64,000 bases of DNA from Sulfolobales archaeon. Its GTDB lineage: Archaea > Thermoproteota > Thermoprotei_A > Sulfolobales > AG1. How positions within the stretch are numbered: the stretch's first letter is position 1; each line of letters opens with the position of its first letter. The translations under genes and the position numbers were made by a program. This document shows, piece by piece, positions 26,276 to 34,840 of this stretch. Below the pieces are notes generated by a model. That model did not search any database, was not told where the DNA came from, and saw only the letters and a list, made by a program, of their open reading frames with translations. The stretch is from the NCBI GenBank assembly GCA_038881635.1, contig JAVZPJ010000006.1, positions 21,010-85,009 of the forward strand. The letters run 5' to 3'.

Positions 26276-27025
26276 ATGGATTTTAATGCCGGGTTTGTTC
26301 TGAACCTGATCTACGGGATCATAATAATAGTTGTGGTAGCAGTATTACTTATCATAGCAAACAGATACCTATTCAAGTTTCTGAGAATAAGATTTAGAAA
26401 AAGCATTGTGTTATTCTTCGAGATGGTGATTGCTCTTCTTATAATATCATTTGCCGTGGGAAGTATAGCATCTTTATACGGCTTTCGAGAGGTTTTTATA
26501 GTTGTCTTCGGTCTCTTCATATTAGGAGTTCTAGCAATAATAATAGGATCTAGACATGTGCTAGAAGAATACATGAGCGGGGTTCTAGCAATAGAGATCC
26601 ATGATCTAAGGGTTGGAGACTATATAGAGGTGGATCATGTGAGAGGCTATATAGTAGCTCTTAATGAAACCTCGATAGTGGTAAGAGACATGCATAGAGA
26701 TCTTGTATACATACCATATACAAAGCTGCTTCACTCACCATTCAAAAGATTCAGAGTAGAGGAAGGACATGAGATCGTGATCCCGATCGTGATACCCTAC
26801 GTATCAGATCTTGCAGAGCTGAGAAACAGGATCATGGAGAGAGCACGAGAGCTAGGTATTGAGAATGTAAGGATCTCTATTGAGAGTCTGAGTGAGAAGA
26901 GTATAAGACTTATAATAAGAGGGATCATAAGAGACCTCAGGAGAGAAGAAGAGATAAGATACTCGATGCTAGATGAGATCTATAGCAGAGCATTCCAGAA
27001 GATCAGAGAAAACAGATCTGTGTAG
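26276..27025 (+). CDS. MscS-family mechanosensitive channel
   Basis: 249 residues. Three TM helices (about 10-30, 42-65, 70-95), the pore-lining TM3 with Gly/Ala spacing (FGLFILGVLAIIIGSRHVLEEYMSG), and then the beta-domain that starts IHDLRVGDYIEVDHVRGYI (about 110), the signature of MscS. The C-terminal alpha/beta domain (about 165-240) is complete. It acts as an osmotic safety valve. ATG start with AT-rich upstream; 100 bases separate it from the related membrane protein. Confidence 0.85.
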   Translation: MDFNAGFVLNLIYGIIIIVVVAVLLIIANRYLFKFLRIRFRKSIVLFFEMVIALLIISFAVGSIASLYGFREVFIVVFGLFILGVLAIIIGSRHVLEEYMSGVLAIEIHDLRVGDYIEVDHVRGYIVALNETSIVVRDMHRDLVYIPYTKLLHSPFKRFRVEEGHEIVIPIVIPYVSDLAELRNRIMERARELGIENVRISIESLSEKSIRLIIRGIIRDLRREEEIRYSMLDEIYSRAFQKIRENRSV

Positions 27026-27130
27026 AATCTCTAGATAATACACGAATCGATCTCGCATCATCTCAGATGAAAGAATAAAGCTTCTAATCCTATAGCAAGG
27101 TTAAGCTCCTTCAACAGAAAGCTATCACTA

Positions 27131-27254
27131 TTTCTCGGTAGATGGCTGGGAGGCTGGATATAAAAAGCATGAAAAACTATGAACAGCCATCTACCTCTCA
27201 ACGGCTTTCTTCCTCCCCTGCCCCGCCTGCGGGAGCTCGTCTCCAGCAGTAGTT
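27131..27254 (-). repeat. Degenerate repeat, copy A, with palindromic core
   Basis: A 12-base inverted repeat (GGTAGATGGCTG at 27137-27148, CAGCCATCTACC at 27184-27195) encloses 35 bases; a conserved GC-rich flank runs to about 27252. The whole unit recurs inverted at 35043-35166. The outer flank and repeat arms align in one orientation but the enclosed 35 bases align in the other. The flank can be read as a TnpB-like tail (TAGDELPQAGQGRKK), so an IS200/IS605 3' end is one possible origin. The rest of 27026-27363 holds no gene. Confidence 0.75.
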
Positions 27255-27363
27255 GGCGATATCTAAACAAGGATGTGGTCTATGTTGAAATCACGAGAAA
27301 ACATAATAATGCTATAAATTAAAATCCCATGAAATATAACACTTATTACTTGGGTATGTTGTC

Positions 27364-28170
27364 TTGATCAAAGTACTCACATTGTACTTTACTAGGGATA
27401 AACTAACATTTAACCCAAGAAGTCTTGAAAGCGTAGTAAATCAAATTAATGTATCACAAGACATCTACGTAATTTCAGCTGAGCCTATTGATCTTTGGAA
27501 TTATGGTTTCCACATATCAAACGTTGTCATTCCAACGAAATCAACATGGCCTGTCCCCATTAAAGTAGGATATTCATTTAACGCAGCTTTAGTTAAGATT
27601 AACAAGGAAATAGATCGTTATGATTATGTATTCAAAGTTGATGGTGATGTTATCTTACCCAAGGATTATCTAATTAACCTCGCATCTCGTAAGCCTCATG
27701 TTGCTGGTATAGGACCTGCTTTGTTAATCTCTACTGCTTTCTTCAAGAAATTATTGAAAAACAAGTATCCTGTAACGTACTGTGATGACGGCTTCATATT
27801 TGCACTAGCGATCTCAAAAGGTATGTGGCCGTTACATTATACTGGTAGAGGTGATGTCATAATACCTCCAATTATAACACTCAAGGATAGAGAGTATATT
27901 TACGGAGTAGAGTACTATAGATGGGGTTTACCTCTTATATTATTAGTAATACTTCCCATTACGAGAATATACCTTAAAATAACTAAGAAAATGAAGGAGT
28001 ATCAACGTAAAGACTTAAGAGCATACTTATACAATATAGTAGGCTACGTTCACGCACTTATTCACAATGTAAAGAAGTATGAATTTAGCCGGGAGTATGG
28101 GAGAATGAGAATTATACACTTGTACCATAAATTCCGGGCAACTAAGACTGTTGATTTCCATGGGGATTAA
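27364..28170 (+). CDS. Glycosyltransferase, GT-A fold (family 2-like)
   Basis: 268 residues. N-terminal VLTLYFTRDKLTFNPRSLES, then FKVDGDVILP near 92, whose DGD is the DxD-type nucleotide-sugar/metal site, and a YCDDGFIFALAISKG segment near 138. One hydrophobic stretch near 188-202 may anchor it to the membrane. Codon use differs from the neighbourhood (CGT, TTA and AAC are frequent), suggesting transfer. It is convergent with another glycosyltransferase, the stops overlapping by 4 bases. A role in surface glycan or S-layer glycosylation is inferred. Confidence 0.7.
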   Translation: MIKVLTLYFTRDKLTFNPRSLESVVNQINVSQDIYVISAEPIDLWNYGFHISNVVIPTKSTWPVPIKVGYSFNAALVKINKEIDRYDYVFKVDGDVILPKDYLINLASRKPHVAGIGPALLISTAFFKKLLKNKYPVTYCDDGFIFALAISKGMWPLHYTGRGDVIIPPIITLKDREYIYGVEYYRWGLPLILLVILPITRIYLKITKKMKEYQRKDLRAYLYNIVGYVHALIHNVKKYEFSREYGRMRIIHLYHKFRATKTVDFHGD

Positions 28171-29477
28171 TTTTTAAGCCTGCGAAGTAAGATATCTATT
28201 CCAACGTTCTTTCTCATGGCTTTATCTGGTATTACTAGATACAACAACAAGTCCTTGAGCGTAAAAGAGCCTCCGCTCCAAGTGGAGTAATCAAGCCGCA
28301 GATAGTCTAAATAATTAATATCGGCTCTTGGAATAAACTTATCAAACCATTCTTCGATTTTCTTTCTAAAATAATGATCCTTCATGATACCATGTAAAGT
28401 TCCAAGCACTGCATATATAGCTACGCGCGGATTTGGTTTTACACTTGTAGAAAGGTTGATCAAGAGTTCGTTCTTCACGAGTCTTCTTTTTATCAATTGT
28501 TTAAAGTTCAAAGCATTTACTATTGAGTAAGGGATGCTGTAAATAAACGATAGAAATTCGTGTAAAGCTTTACGGCTACCCGTGAGGGGATTGAGCAGGA
28601 TGTTATTTCTGAACACGTAATATAGTCTAACACTATTCACTTTCTGCTGAGTTGCAACGTAATGTATTCCCCCGGTCTTTGTTAAAACTACGCTGAAATA
28701 TCCTCTCTTCGCGTTTTCTAGCCCACATGAGATATCATCCCCACCGATGTAGAAGTAAGGATAGATGGGAGCTGAGTTTGGATTATATAAAGTAAAAGAA
28801 GCTGGAACATGCGATGATAGTAAGAACTCGGGTAAATTTTCTTTTTTAAGAATTATACTATTGAACTCCTCTCGTGACATTACAGGTAATATCATGAATG
28901 ATTGATTAAGAACGTTCACGTAGTTTATGTTGGGTGCTAATAGTTTAGAACGTTCAGCCTCTTCACGTACGAAGTTCATGATTTCATCTAGATCTTGCGC
29001 GTGCTTAAGGCTCGGATTTTCCAAGAGGACATCCCTGTCTCCTACTATATGCATTGTTGTTATTGCATGGTACTTGATTTTTAGTGAGTTAAATTTCTCA
29101 GCTGTATCTATCATCTCCTTGACTATGTTTGGATAGAGAATAATGAAATCATTATCAATATTTAATATGTATTTAGCACCTCTTTTCTTTTCTAAGAGAA
29201 AACCATAAGTTATCGCAAAGCTATTTCCCAGGTCCTTATCAAATCTTTTGCTCTCGAAATTTACAGACATTTCCTTCGATAATCTTGACCCGAGGTTGAC
29301 CAGTTTCTCGTATGATCCATCAAAAGACGCATTATCTATAAGTAATACCCGGCCATCTATGAAATCACCGAGTCTAGCCAATGTCTTAAAAGCACTATAT
29401 AAGCTGAGCATTGATATAGGTAAATAGTTATTTGAATTAAAGTTCTGAGTAACAATACTTACTTTTATCTTACTCAT
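28167..29477 (-). CDS. Family 2 glycosyltransferase (rhamnosyltransferase-like)
   Basis: 436 residues. The GT2 start is KVSIVTQNFNSNNYL (residues 4-18), followed by LLIDNASFDGS near 46 and the DxD motif NIDNDF near 107; IYPYFYIGGDDISCG near 240 fits the acceptor/catalytic base region. A long C-terminal extension follows. It shares the atypical codon use of the facing glycosyltransferase. The ATG lies just 5 bases from a structured element that resembles an IS200/IS605 right end, which occupies its whole upstream region and may supply or disturb its promoter. Confidence 0.75.
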   Translation of the reverse strand: MSKIKVSIVTQNFNSNNYLPISMLSLYSAFKTLARLGDFIDGRVLLIDNASFDGSYEKLVNLGSRLSKEMSVNFESKRFDKDLGNSFAITYGFLLEKKRGAKYILNIDNDFIILYPNIVKEMIDTAEKFNSLKIKYHAITTMHIVGDRDVLLENPSLKHAQDLDEIMNFVREEAERSKLLAPNINYVNVLNQSFMILPVMSREEFNSIILKKENLPEFLLSSHVPASFTLYNPNSAPIYPYFYIGGDDISCGLENAKRGYFSVVLTKTGGIHYVATQQKVNSVRLYYVFRNNILLNPLTGSRKALHEFLSFIYSIPYSIVNALNFKQLIKRRLVKNELLINLSTSVKPNPRVAIYAVLGTLHGIMKDHYFRKKIEEWFDKFIPRADINYLDYLRLDYSTWSGGSFTLKDLLLYLVIPDKAMRKNVGIDILLRRLKN

Positions 29478-29479
29478 CT

Positions 29480-29605
29480 CAGACCTCCTCCCGCCCTAGA
29501 GTGCGAGGTTCTGAGACGGTTTAGAGCTACATTCCCGGCTCTCACCGGATTTAGCTCTGCGCCCGGTCTCAGGCACATTAACCCTACCCCGTGTAGAGCG
29601 GGGCT
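29480..29605 (-). ncRNA. Orphan omega-RNA-like/IS200-IS605 right-end element
   Basis: Read on the minus strand, nested stems form: CCCCG/CGGGG (29587-29603), then CTGAGAC/GTCTCAG (29511-29517 with 29566-29572), AGAGCTA/TAGCTCT (29523-29529 with 29552-29558) and CCGG/CCGG (29535-29548), and last a hairpin in GAACCTCGCACTCTAGGGCG ending GGAGGAGGTCTGAG. The closing segment resembles the conserved right end of archaeal tnpB elements, the 3' end of the omega-RNA scaffold. No tnpB coding sequence is attached. The bases after it, where a guide would begin, are the start of the glycosyltransferase gene. Confidence 0.5.
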
Positions 29606-29941
29606 CGGGGGTATGATTCTTATCTTGAGCAGTATGACCATCTCCAGAATAATGCTAAAGATTACAGAGCTTATAAAACCTCACCACACCATCCCAAGGT
29701 TGAGTACTACGAGCCTGTTGAATATCTTATCATAATGTTCTGCAAGAAGGGTGGCACAGCACTTAGATATGATAGAATACACGAAGTTTACAATTCTGAA
29801 AGCCTCGCCCTTTAGAGTTGTATTCTCTTTTCTCGATTCTCACCTTCGCAACTATTGCCGCATGAAGCTCTTTGACAACCACTGTATCCCCTGGCCTGTG
29901 AAGACCTGCGTAGACTGTGTCTTCTGTAGAAGTTTTTAAGC
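29606..29941. other. Coding relics between repeats
   Basis: Two startless open stretches overlap here. On the plus strand 29606-29815 encodes about 69 residues including HHPKVEYYEPVEYLIIMF. On the minus strand 29763-29941 encodes about 57 residues including RPGDTVVVKELHAAIVAKVR. At most one is likely genuine. Both look like broken genes left by insertions or rearrangement; neither family is recognised. Confidence 0.3.
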
Positions 29942-30089
29942 TGTTTTAGCTGCTATAGGTTCCTGAAGATATGTATCTCGAGGTAGGCTCCGTGATGCCT
30001 GCTGATATAGCTCTCGATGATCCTGCGAATGGTGAGCAGGTGCTGAGGGAGAAGCCCGTGCTGATAATACCCAAGATAATCTAAAACAC
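29912..30089 (-). repeat. 178-base perfect inverted repeat, copy R1
   Basis: Its reverse complement is identical, base for base as far as I can align it, to 35224-35401. Homology of roughly two thirds continues for about 50 bases beyond the R1 end at 30089, matching the region before 35224, so an older, decayed unit contains a perfectly conserved core. One frame reads as a protein C-terminus (LLPQHLLTIRRIIESY) ending at a stop, possibly a transposase fragment. The remaining bases to 30244 hold no gene I can support. Confidence 0.85.
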
Positions 30090-30244
30090 TTGAACGAATT
30101 CAAGTATGCTACGCGGGTAGCCACCTTTTCATCAGACACGTAAGATATGGTGAGAGAAGTAGTATCAGGGTCTTCGGAGTTATGAGATCCGTTGCAAGCC
30201 TCTGTCTAAGCTAGGTTCCTAGTAATGGTTGAAGAGATCTTTGT

Positions 30245-31594
30245 CTAGGCAGTGTTCTCTCTTCTCTTCATATAAAGATATAGAATGATTCCAATAAAAG
30301 CCCATATTCCTATGACTCCTACTGCACTGTATTTTTCTATGAGGTTGAATGCTAATGCCATGATCATTATAGGTGTTCCTATGAGTACTGTTACTGGTAC
30401 ATCTCTGATTCGTGGTGTTGAGAAGCCTCCGTAAAGTACTCCTCTTCTGGAGAGCACTCCCAGTGATATTGCTACTATGAGATAGTTGATTAGAGACCCT
30501 ATCGCGTATATCTCTAGTATTAGAGAGATCTCTCCAGGTATTATTAGAACTAATGAGATTAGGTATGCTATTACCAGGGATATGTATGGGGTTCTAAATT
30601 TAGGATGTACTCTACCAAAGATCTGGTGGGTCATTCTATCTTGAGATAGAATATAGAGGAGTCTTGAGAATGCTACATAACCTGTCAGAGCAGCCATGAG
30701 CATTATAAGGATTATATTAACCGCTATTAGAGGAGCTATTAAGAGCGATATATAAGGTGTTCTCTCCGCGATCATGAAGATTGCTAGTGCAGGATTCTCT
30801 TGAAGAGATCTATGTGGTATCATGTTCATGAGAAGTATTGAAAGCGATAGACTGTAAAAGGCTCCGATCATTATCACCAGTATTGTGGCTCTAGGTATCT
30901 GGATCAAAGGTTTTCGAGCTTCACCAGCTAGCTGACCTATAGAATCTAATCCTGTGAATCCTCTCGATGCCAGAGCTAGAGATAAGAGTAGATCTGGTGG
31001 TTGAATTCCCTTCCACATGAATTGAGGAGCCTCGTAAAAGCTCTGATGGAGGAGCATATAGAATATGTTATAGAGAGATAGAAATCCTACGAGGATAATA
31101 TCTAGGATAGCTATCGACATAGCCACTCTAGCAGATTCTCTGATCCCTATTAGAGTTAAGATGAATAGCACTGTTGAGAGGATTAATGCAACAATGTTCT
31201 CGGGTATCTGAGTCATCGCACCATGTATATGATAAAGTTCTAACATGCTTCTCAGATATGTAGCCGCATCAAGAGTTCCATAGCTTATCATTATAATCTG
31301 GTCTAGTGAGAGCAGCCATACTGATATGAGAGCTATTAGAGATCCTAGAGAGTATCTCACATATATATAGGATCCTCCTACCTCGGGAAAATGAGATCCC
31401 ATCTCACCATATATGAGTGCTATGAGAATCATGAGAATCACAGCGTACAAGGCTATAAAGAGAAAACTTCCTCCAGCATATAATGCTATGAATCCTATCA
31501 TGAGATAGTATGTAGACTGAGAATCGCTGTGCACTAGGGAGTATATATCGAATGTATTAAGATCTCTTTTAAGCCAGTCTCTTCTAAGCTTCAT
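30245..31594 (-). CDS. APC-superfamily permease
   Basis: About 449 residues with 12 TM helices. Family features are the first helices with YEMGSHFPEVGGSYIYVRY-like loop (about 70-88), the TM1 unwound region, and the GLDSIGQLAGEARKP block near 218. The superfamily carries amino acids, polyamines or K+. It begins one base after the stop of a gene encoding a TrkA-N/TrkA-C type protein: ATG 31594 is preferred over an in-frame TTG at 31612. The partnership hints at ligand-gated transport. Divergent from nothing upstream; its 3' end faces the R1 repeat. Confidence 0.78.
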   Translation of the reverse strand: MKLRRDWLKRDLNTFDIYSLVHSDSQSTYYLMIGFIALYAGGSFLFIALYAVILMILIALIYGEMGSHFPEVGGSYIYVRYSLGSLIALISVWLLSLDQIIMISYGTLDAATYLRSMLELYHIHGAMTQIPENIVALILSTVLFILTLIGIRESARVAMSIAILDIILVGFLSLYNIFYMLLHQSFYEAPQFMWKGIQPPDLLLSLALASRGFTGLDSIGQLAGEARKPLIQIPRATILVIMIGAFYSLSLSILLMNMIPHRSLQENPALAIFMIAERTPYISLLIAPLIAVNIILIMLMAALTGYVAFSRLLYILSQDRMTHQIFGRVHPKFRTPYISLVIAYLISLVLIIPGEISLILEIYAIGSLINYLIVAISLGVLSRRGVLYGGFSTPRIRDVPVTVLIGTPIMIMALAFNLIEKYSAVGVIGIWAFIGIILYLYMKRRENTA

Positions 31595-31595
31595 T

Positions 31596-32285
31596 TCACT
31601 TAACCAGTTCAAAAAGATTATCTAGAGGACCTATAACAACTATGTAATCTCCTTCCTGAATAACCTCATCAGGAGCGTTATGAAGATCCTCAGAACCTCT
31701 TATGATCATAACACTAACATTATACTTCTCCTCGATCTCTCTAATAGTGCTTCCAAGAATCTTCATATCTCCTGTTACAAAGCTTTCCAGCATTGAGACT
31801 CTTCCTCTGATCGGTGTGATCCTATAGAATTTAAGAGAAAGAGTTCTCTGAATCCTTCCAAGAATGCAGCCTGGAACGTTAATCACGCTAAAACCCTCAG
31901 CCTCAGCCTCGGAAATCTTCTCACTACTCTTGAGAGCTACAATGATCACGGGAATACCCTGTTCCTTCATATACCTCGCAACCTTGATATTAAGATCCTC
32001 GTTAGGAGAAATGAGTATAGATGCTTCTACATAGTTGAACTCTACATCTCTTAAAACCTCTGATAAGATGCTCTCATCAATACTATTCATATCTGGCACA
32101 AGCCTGATGTAAACAGGTTTTCTCACGAAGAGCTCTCCCCGCTCCTCAACTGTTATCACGTGAACACTATAACCATTCTCCACAAGCACGTCTACAAGCA
32201 TTAGAGAGGTGTCATCCATGCTGTCGAGAACTATAGCTTCTCTTCTCAAATCTATCAGCCTACCACTCAGTCTCGATTCTACCAA
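31596..32285 (-). CDS. RCK/TrkA-type regulatory protein
   Basis: 229 residues. The N-terminal half (about 15-145) is Rossmann-like (AIVLDSMDDTSLMLVDVLVENGYSVHVI) with an acidic residue after the second strand, but lacks a clear GxGxxG. The C-terminal part (about 150-229) is a TrkA-C domain: GDMKILGSTIREIEEKYNVSVMIIRG ... VIQEGDYIVVIGPLDNL. Such proteins gate K+ or other transporters in response to nucleotides. TTG start; it directly precedes the permease, whose start it nearly overlaps. Confidence 0.72.
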   Translation of the reverse strand: MVESRLSGRLIDLRREAIVLDSMDDTSLMLVDVLVENGYSVHVITVEERGELFVRKPVYIRLVPDMNSIDESILSEVLRDVEFNYVEASILISPNEDLNIKVARYMKEQGIPVIIVALKSSEKISEAEAEGFSVINVPGCILGRIQRTLSLKFYRITPIRGRVSMLESFVTGDMKILGSTIREIEEKYNVSVMIIRGSEDLHNAPDEVIQEGDYIVVIGPLDNLFELVK

Positions 32286-32364
32286 TAAAATGAATTTAAG
32301 AGTTCAGATATTTATTTATCTACCTCGCATCATAGAACAAACATTGTTTCAAACACATTAGTGG

Positions 32365-32438
32365 TGGGGCCGCGGGGATTTGAACCCCGGACCACGAGGG
32401 CCCAAGCCTCGCATCCTACCAAGCTAGACTACGGCCCC
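32365..32438 (-). tRNA. tRNA-Pro (TGG)
   Basis: Acceptor GGGGCCG/CGGCCCC, anticodon arm CGAGG-CTTGGGC-CCTCG with anticodon TGG at plus positions 32402-32404, T arm CGGGG-TTCAAAT-CCCCG, discriminator A. No intron, no encoded CCA. Confidence 0.95.
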
Positions 32439-32540
32439 ACCGCATGATATTTTAATGGTAGGGGAGTCTTAAATATTTCGAGAGAAGATCTTGATTATAG
32501 GATAGATAGAATCTCGCCAGAGGATCTTGAGATCCTCATT

Positions 32541-33152
32541 CTAAGATGAAGAAGATCTCTTCTTCATATACTCATCGATTACTTCTTTCAAAGCTCTTCC
32601 TCTATGGCTGATCCATATCTTAATATCTTCACCTAGTTCTGCGAATGTTTTATCATAATTCTCTGGAATGAATATAGGGTCGAAGCCAAAGCCTTTAAAT
32701 CCTCTGATCTCTCTACTGATTCTTCCACGTACTATGCCTGTTGCCAGTCTCAGATTCTTTTCTCCTTTGAATCTATATGCTATCACAGCTTTGAAATAGG
32801 CTTCTCTATTGTTCTTCTCCTCTAATAGTTTCAGCACTCCTTCTAATCCTATGGTTTTGTATACGTAGCTTGAGAAAGGTCCTGGAAAGCCTTTGAGAGA
32901 CTCTATGAAAAGCCCTGAATCTTCTCTCATAATAATATCCCACTTCTCAGCTTCTCTTATCTGATCTAATGCGTTTTCAAGTGTGTAGAGTGCTATCTTC
33001 TCTAACTCTTCTTCTTGTATCTCTATCTTTCTAATGCTATCCGGCATTCCATCTACTATGAATTCTACTCCTGGGTATAGTCTTTCTAGGAGGAGTCTTG
33101 TCTCAAGAATCTTGTTAGTGTTATTGGTCAGATTAAGTATTCTAATGATCAA
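32541..33152 (-). CDS. XTP/dITP pyrophosphatase (HAM1/RdgB family)
   Basis: 203 residues. It hydrolyses non-canonical purine NTPs (ITP, XTP, dITP) to monophosphates and PPi, cleaning the nucleotide pool. Motifs: NLTNNTNKI near 7 (substrate loop), REDSGLFIESLKGFPGPFSS near 76-95, GFGFDPIFIP near 152 and SHRGRALKEV near 181. TTG start overlapping the upstream PLD gene stop by 4 bases, so they are co-expressed although functionally unrelated. Confidence 0.9.
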   Translation of the reverse strand: MIIRILNLTNNTNKILETRLLLERLYPGVEFIVDGMPDSIRKIEIQEEELEKIALYTLENALDQIREAEKWDIIMREDSGLFIESLKGFPGPFSSYVYKTIGLEGVLKLLEEKNNREAYFKAVIAYRFKGEKNLRLATGIVRGRISREIRGFKGFGFDPIFIPENYDKTFAELGEDIKIWISHRGRALKEVIDEYMKKRSSSS

Positions 33153-33748
33153 ATGCTTCTCCCCTTACTCCATATATCCTCAAAATATCTGATCATGCTC
33201 TCTCCAACACTCTGATCATATATCACTACAGAGACTTCATGATTTCTTGTGAGAGCTGACTCAGTCCAGTTATGAGATCCTATGAATACAATGTATCCAT
33301 CGATTATAACGATCTTGGCATGAGTAGTTTTAGAAGCACTTTCATCAAGCTTTATAGAGATGCTCATGTTCTTAAGAAACGATATAGTCTCGGGATAGCT
33401 CTGCATGGTAGTGTCATCGACGATGATCTTCACATCAACACCTCTCCTCTTTAGATCTGCTAGAGTATATAGAAGGATATTCACAGGATCATTATACTGC
33501 TTAGGATCGTATTTTATAACGTACATTATAACGTGCACACTCTTATTAGCTCTATCAAGCCACCAACGCAGAGTATCATAGTAGTCTTTATCAGTTAAAA
33601 CTCTATAGACTCCCGCACCGGAAGATGAAACGTTAACGCTCTGAGAAACATTAGATCTATAATATTCGAACCCTACCTCAAAGCCTGCAAGAAATCCTAA
33701 GATGAAAACAACTAAAATAATCACTCCAAAGGATCTTTTCAAAACCAT
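33149..33748 (-). CDS. Secreted/membrane-tethered phospholipase D-like nuclease
   Basis: 199 residues. An N-terminal TM/signal anchor (about 6-27) precedes a single PLD domain. The HKD motif is HAKIVIIDG followed by FIGSHNWTESAL (about 142-166), matching HxK(x)4D...GSxN; such single-motif proteins dimerise to build the active site, like the Nuc endonuclease. Probably degrades nucleic acid or cleaves phosphodiesters outside the cell. Ser-rich segment after the anchor. Confidence 0.83.
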   Translation of the reverse strand: MVLKRSFGVIILVVFILGFLAGFEVGFEYYRSNVSQSVNVSSSGAGVYRVLTDKDYYDTLRWWLDRANKSVHVIMYVIKYDPKQYNDPVNILLYTLADLKRRGVDVKIIVDDTTMQSYPETISFLKNMSISIKLDESASKTTHAKIVIIDGYIVFIGSHNWTESALTRNHEVSVVIYDQSVGESMIRYFEDIWSKGRSI

Positions 33749-34060
33749 TAAGCTCGCTCCTCATGAATAGAAGAGATTACAGAACCTATATAAATGCTTT
33801 AAGAACTATATATTCCTGAATCTATGCATCCTAAACGAAGCTCTAGCCGAAGTCTACAAGGTTGTGAATGCTATCAGATACCAGATGTCATACAGAACAC
33901 TCGTAGCTGTAGGTGGAAGCTTAGACAGAATATAGAATCTGCTAAACCTTTCAGAGAACAAGCTAGAACTATGGTTAGAGGATCTAAGCAGGAGGTCTCT
34001 GACTCCCACCTCTTCTTTCATCTTAAACCACCCGCCTGTGATCACATATGATCACGTGAT
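33749..34060. other. 312-base spacer with possible coding relic
   Basis: Besides the PLD promoter, the plus strand shows a short protein-like stretch at about 33830-33937 (LNEALAEVYKVVNAIRYQM) that hits a stop, and another to 34066, both lacking starts. I cannot name either. Possibly remains of an inserted gene. Confidence 0.25.
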
Positions 34061-34747
34061 CTAGAGTATGCCCAGTTTTCCTAGAACGCTGGGGACAGGC
34101 ATGTATACTATCACAAACTCCAGCCATAATACATGAACTATGATAGAGTTTAAAACTCCGTATCTTAATGCTATGATACCCGTGATCACGCCCACGAAGA
34201 AAGCTCCTACTATTAAGACCAGGTTAAGGGTAGGCATGTGAACCAGTGTGTAGTAGAGGGTTGAGATAAGTACTGCTGTAAGATCTCTAATACCGAGCCT
34301 ATTCTCTATAAAGTATCCCTGTACATAGCCTCTCCAGAAGATCTCTTCCATGAAACCTATGAAGGCTAGAATGATCGGTAGCAGGTTCTTGTAAGCTTTT
34401 GCCGAGATCTCTATAGATAGATAAATCGAATCAACATAAGACCATAATCCTAGTAAAATCGATAGATACCCACCTATCAGGAATACAATGTATAGAATAG
34501 CAGTTGCGAGTACTGAGGAGATCATAGCTGAAGACAATCTACCTCTCAGCATGATCTTATAGAAAACTCCTCTTACAAGCATTATAACGAGAGATAGAGA
34601 ACCCATGAAAGCTACAGAGATCGCCATTGATAAAATAAAGATCTCTCTTAACACTATAAATGATACTGGAAAGAGAAATAAAGGTAATATGATTATCATC
34701 AGATCTATGACATCATCTCTAGACATTTTAGAAAACCATCTCCTCAT
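34061..34747 (-). CDS. CPBP-family intramembrane metalloprotease
   Basis: 228 residues, seven or so TM helices. The CAAX-protease/bacteriocin-processing signature is present: EEIFWRGYVQGY (EExxxR) near 140, HMPTLN near 172 and HVLWLEF near 209, giving the Glu/His metal site. Substrate unknown; archaeal members are assumed to process membrane or prenylated proteins. Sits between the PLD nuclease and tRNA-Ser. Confidence 0.82.
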   Translation of the reverse strand: MRRWFSKMSRDDVIDLMIIILPLFLFPVSFIVLREIFILSMAISVAFMGSLSLVIMLVRGVFYKIMLRGRLSSAMISSVLATAILYIVFLIGGYLSILLGLWSYVDSIYLSIEISAKAYKNLLPIILAFIGFMEEIFWRGYVQGYFIENRLGIRDLTAVLISTLYYTLVHMPTLNLVLIVGAFFVGVITGIIALRYGVLNSIIVHVLWLEFVIVYMPVPSVLGKLGIL

Positions 34748-34840
34748 CTCCTAAAACAATCTTATAAACTCTCAGTCAAAAACCTTTTGCAAAGGAAACC
34801 GAGTTCCACCGAGAAGATCATGAAAGCCTATGAGAAGTAG

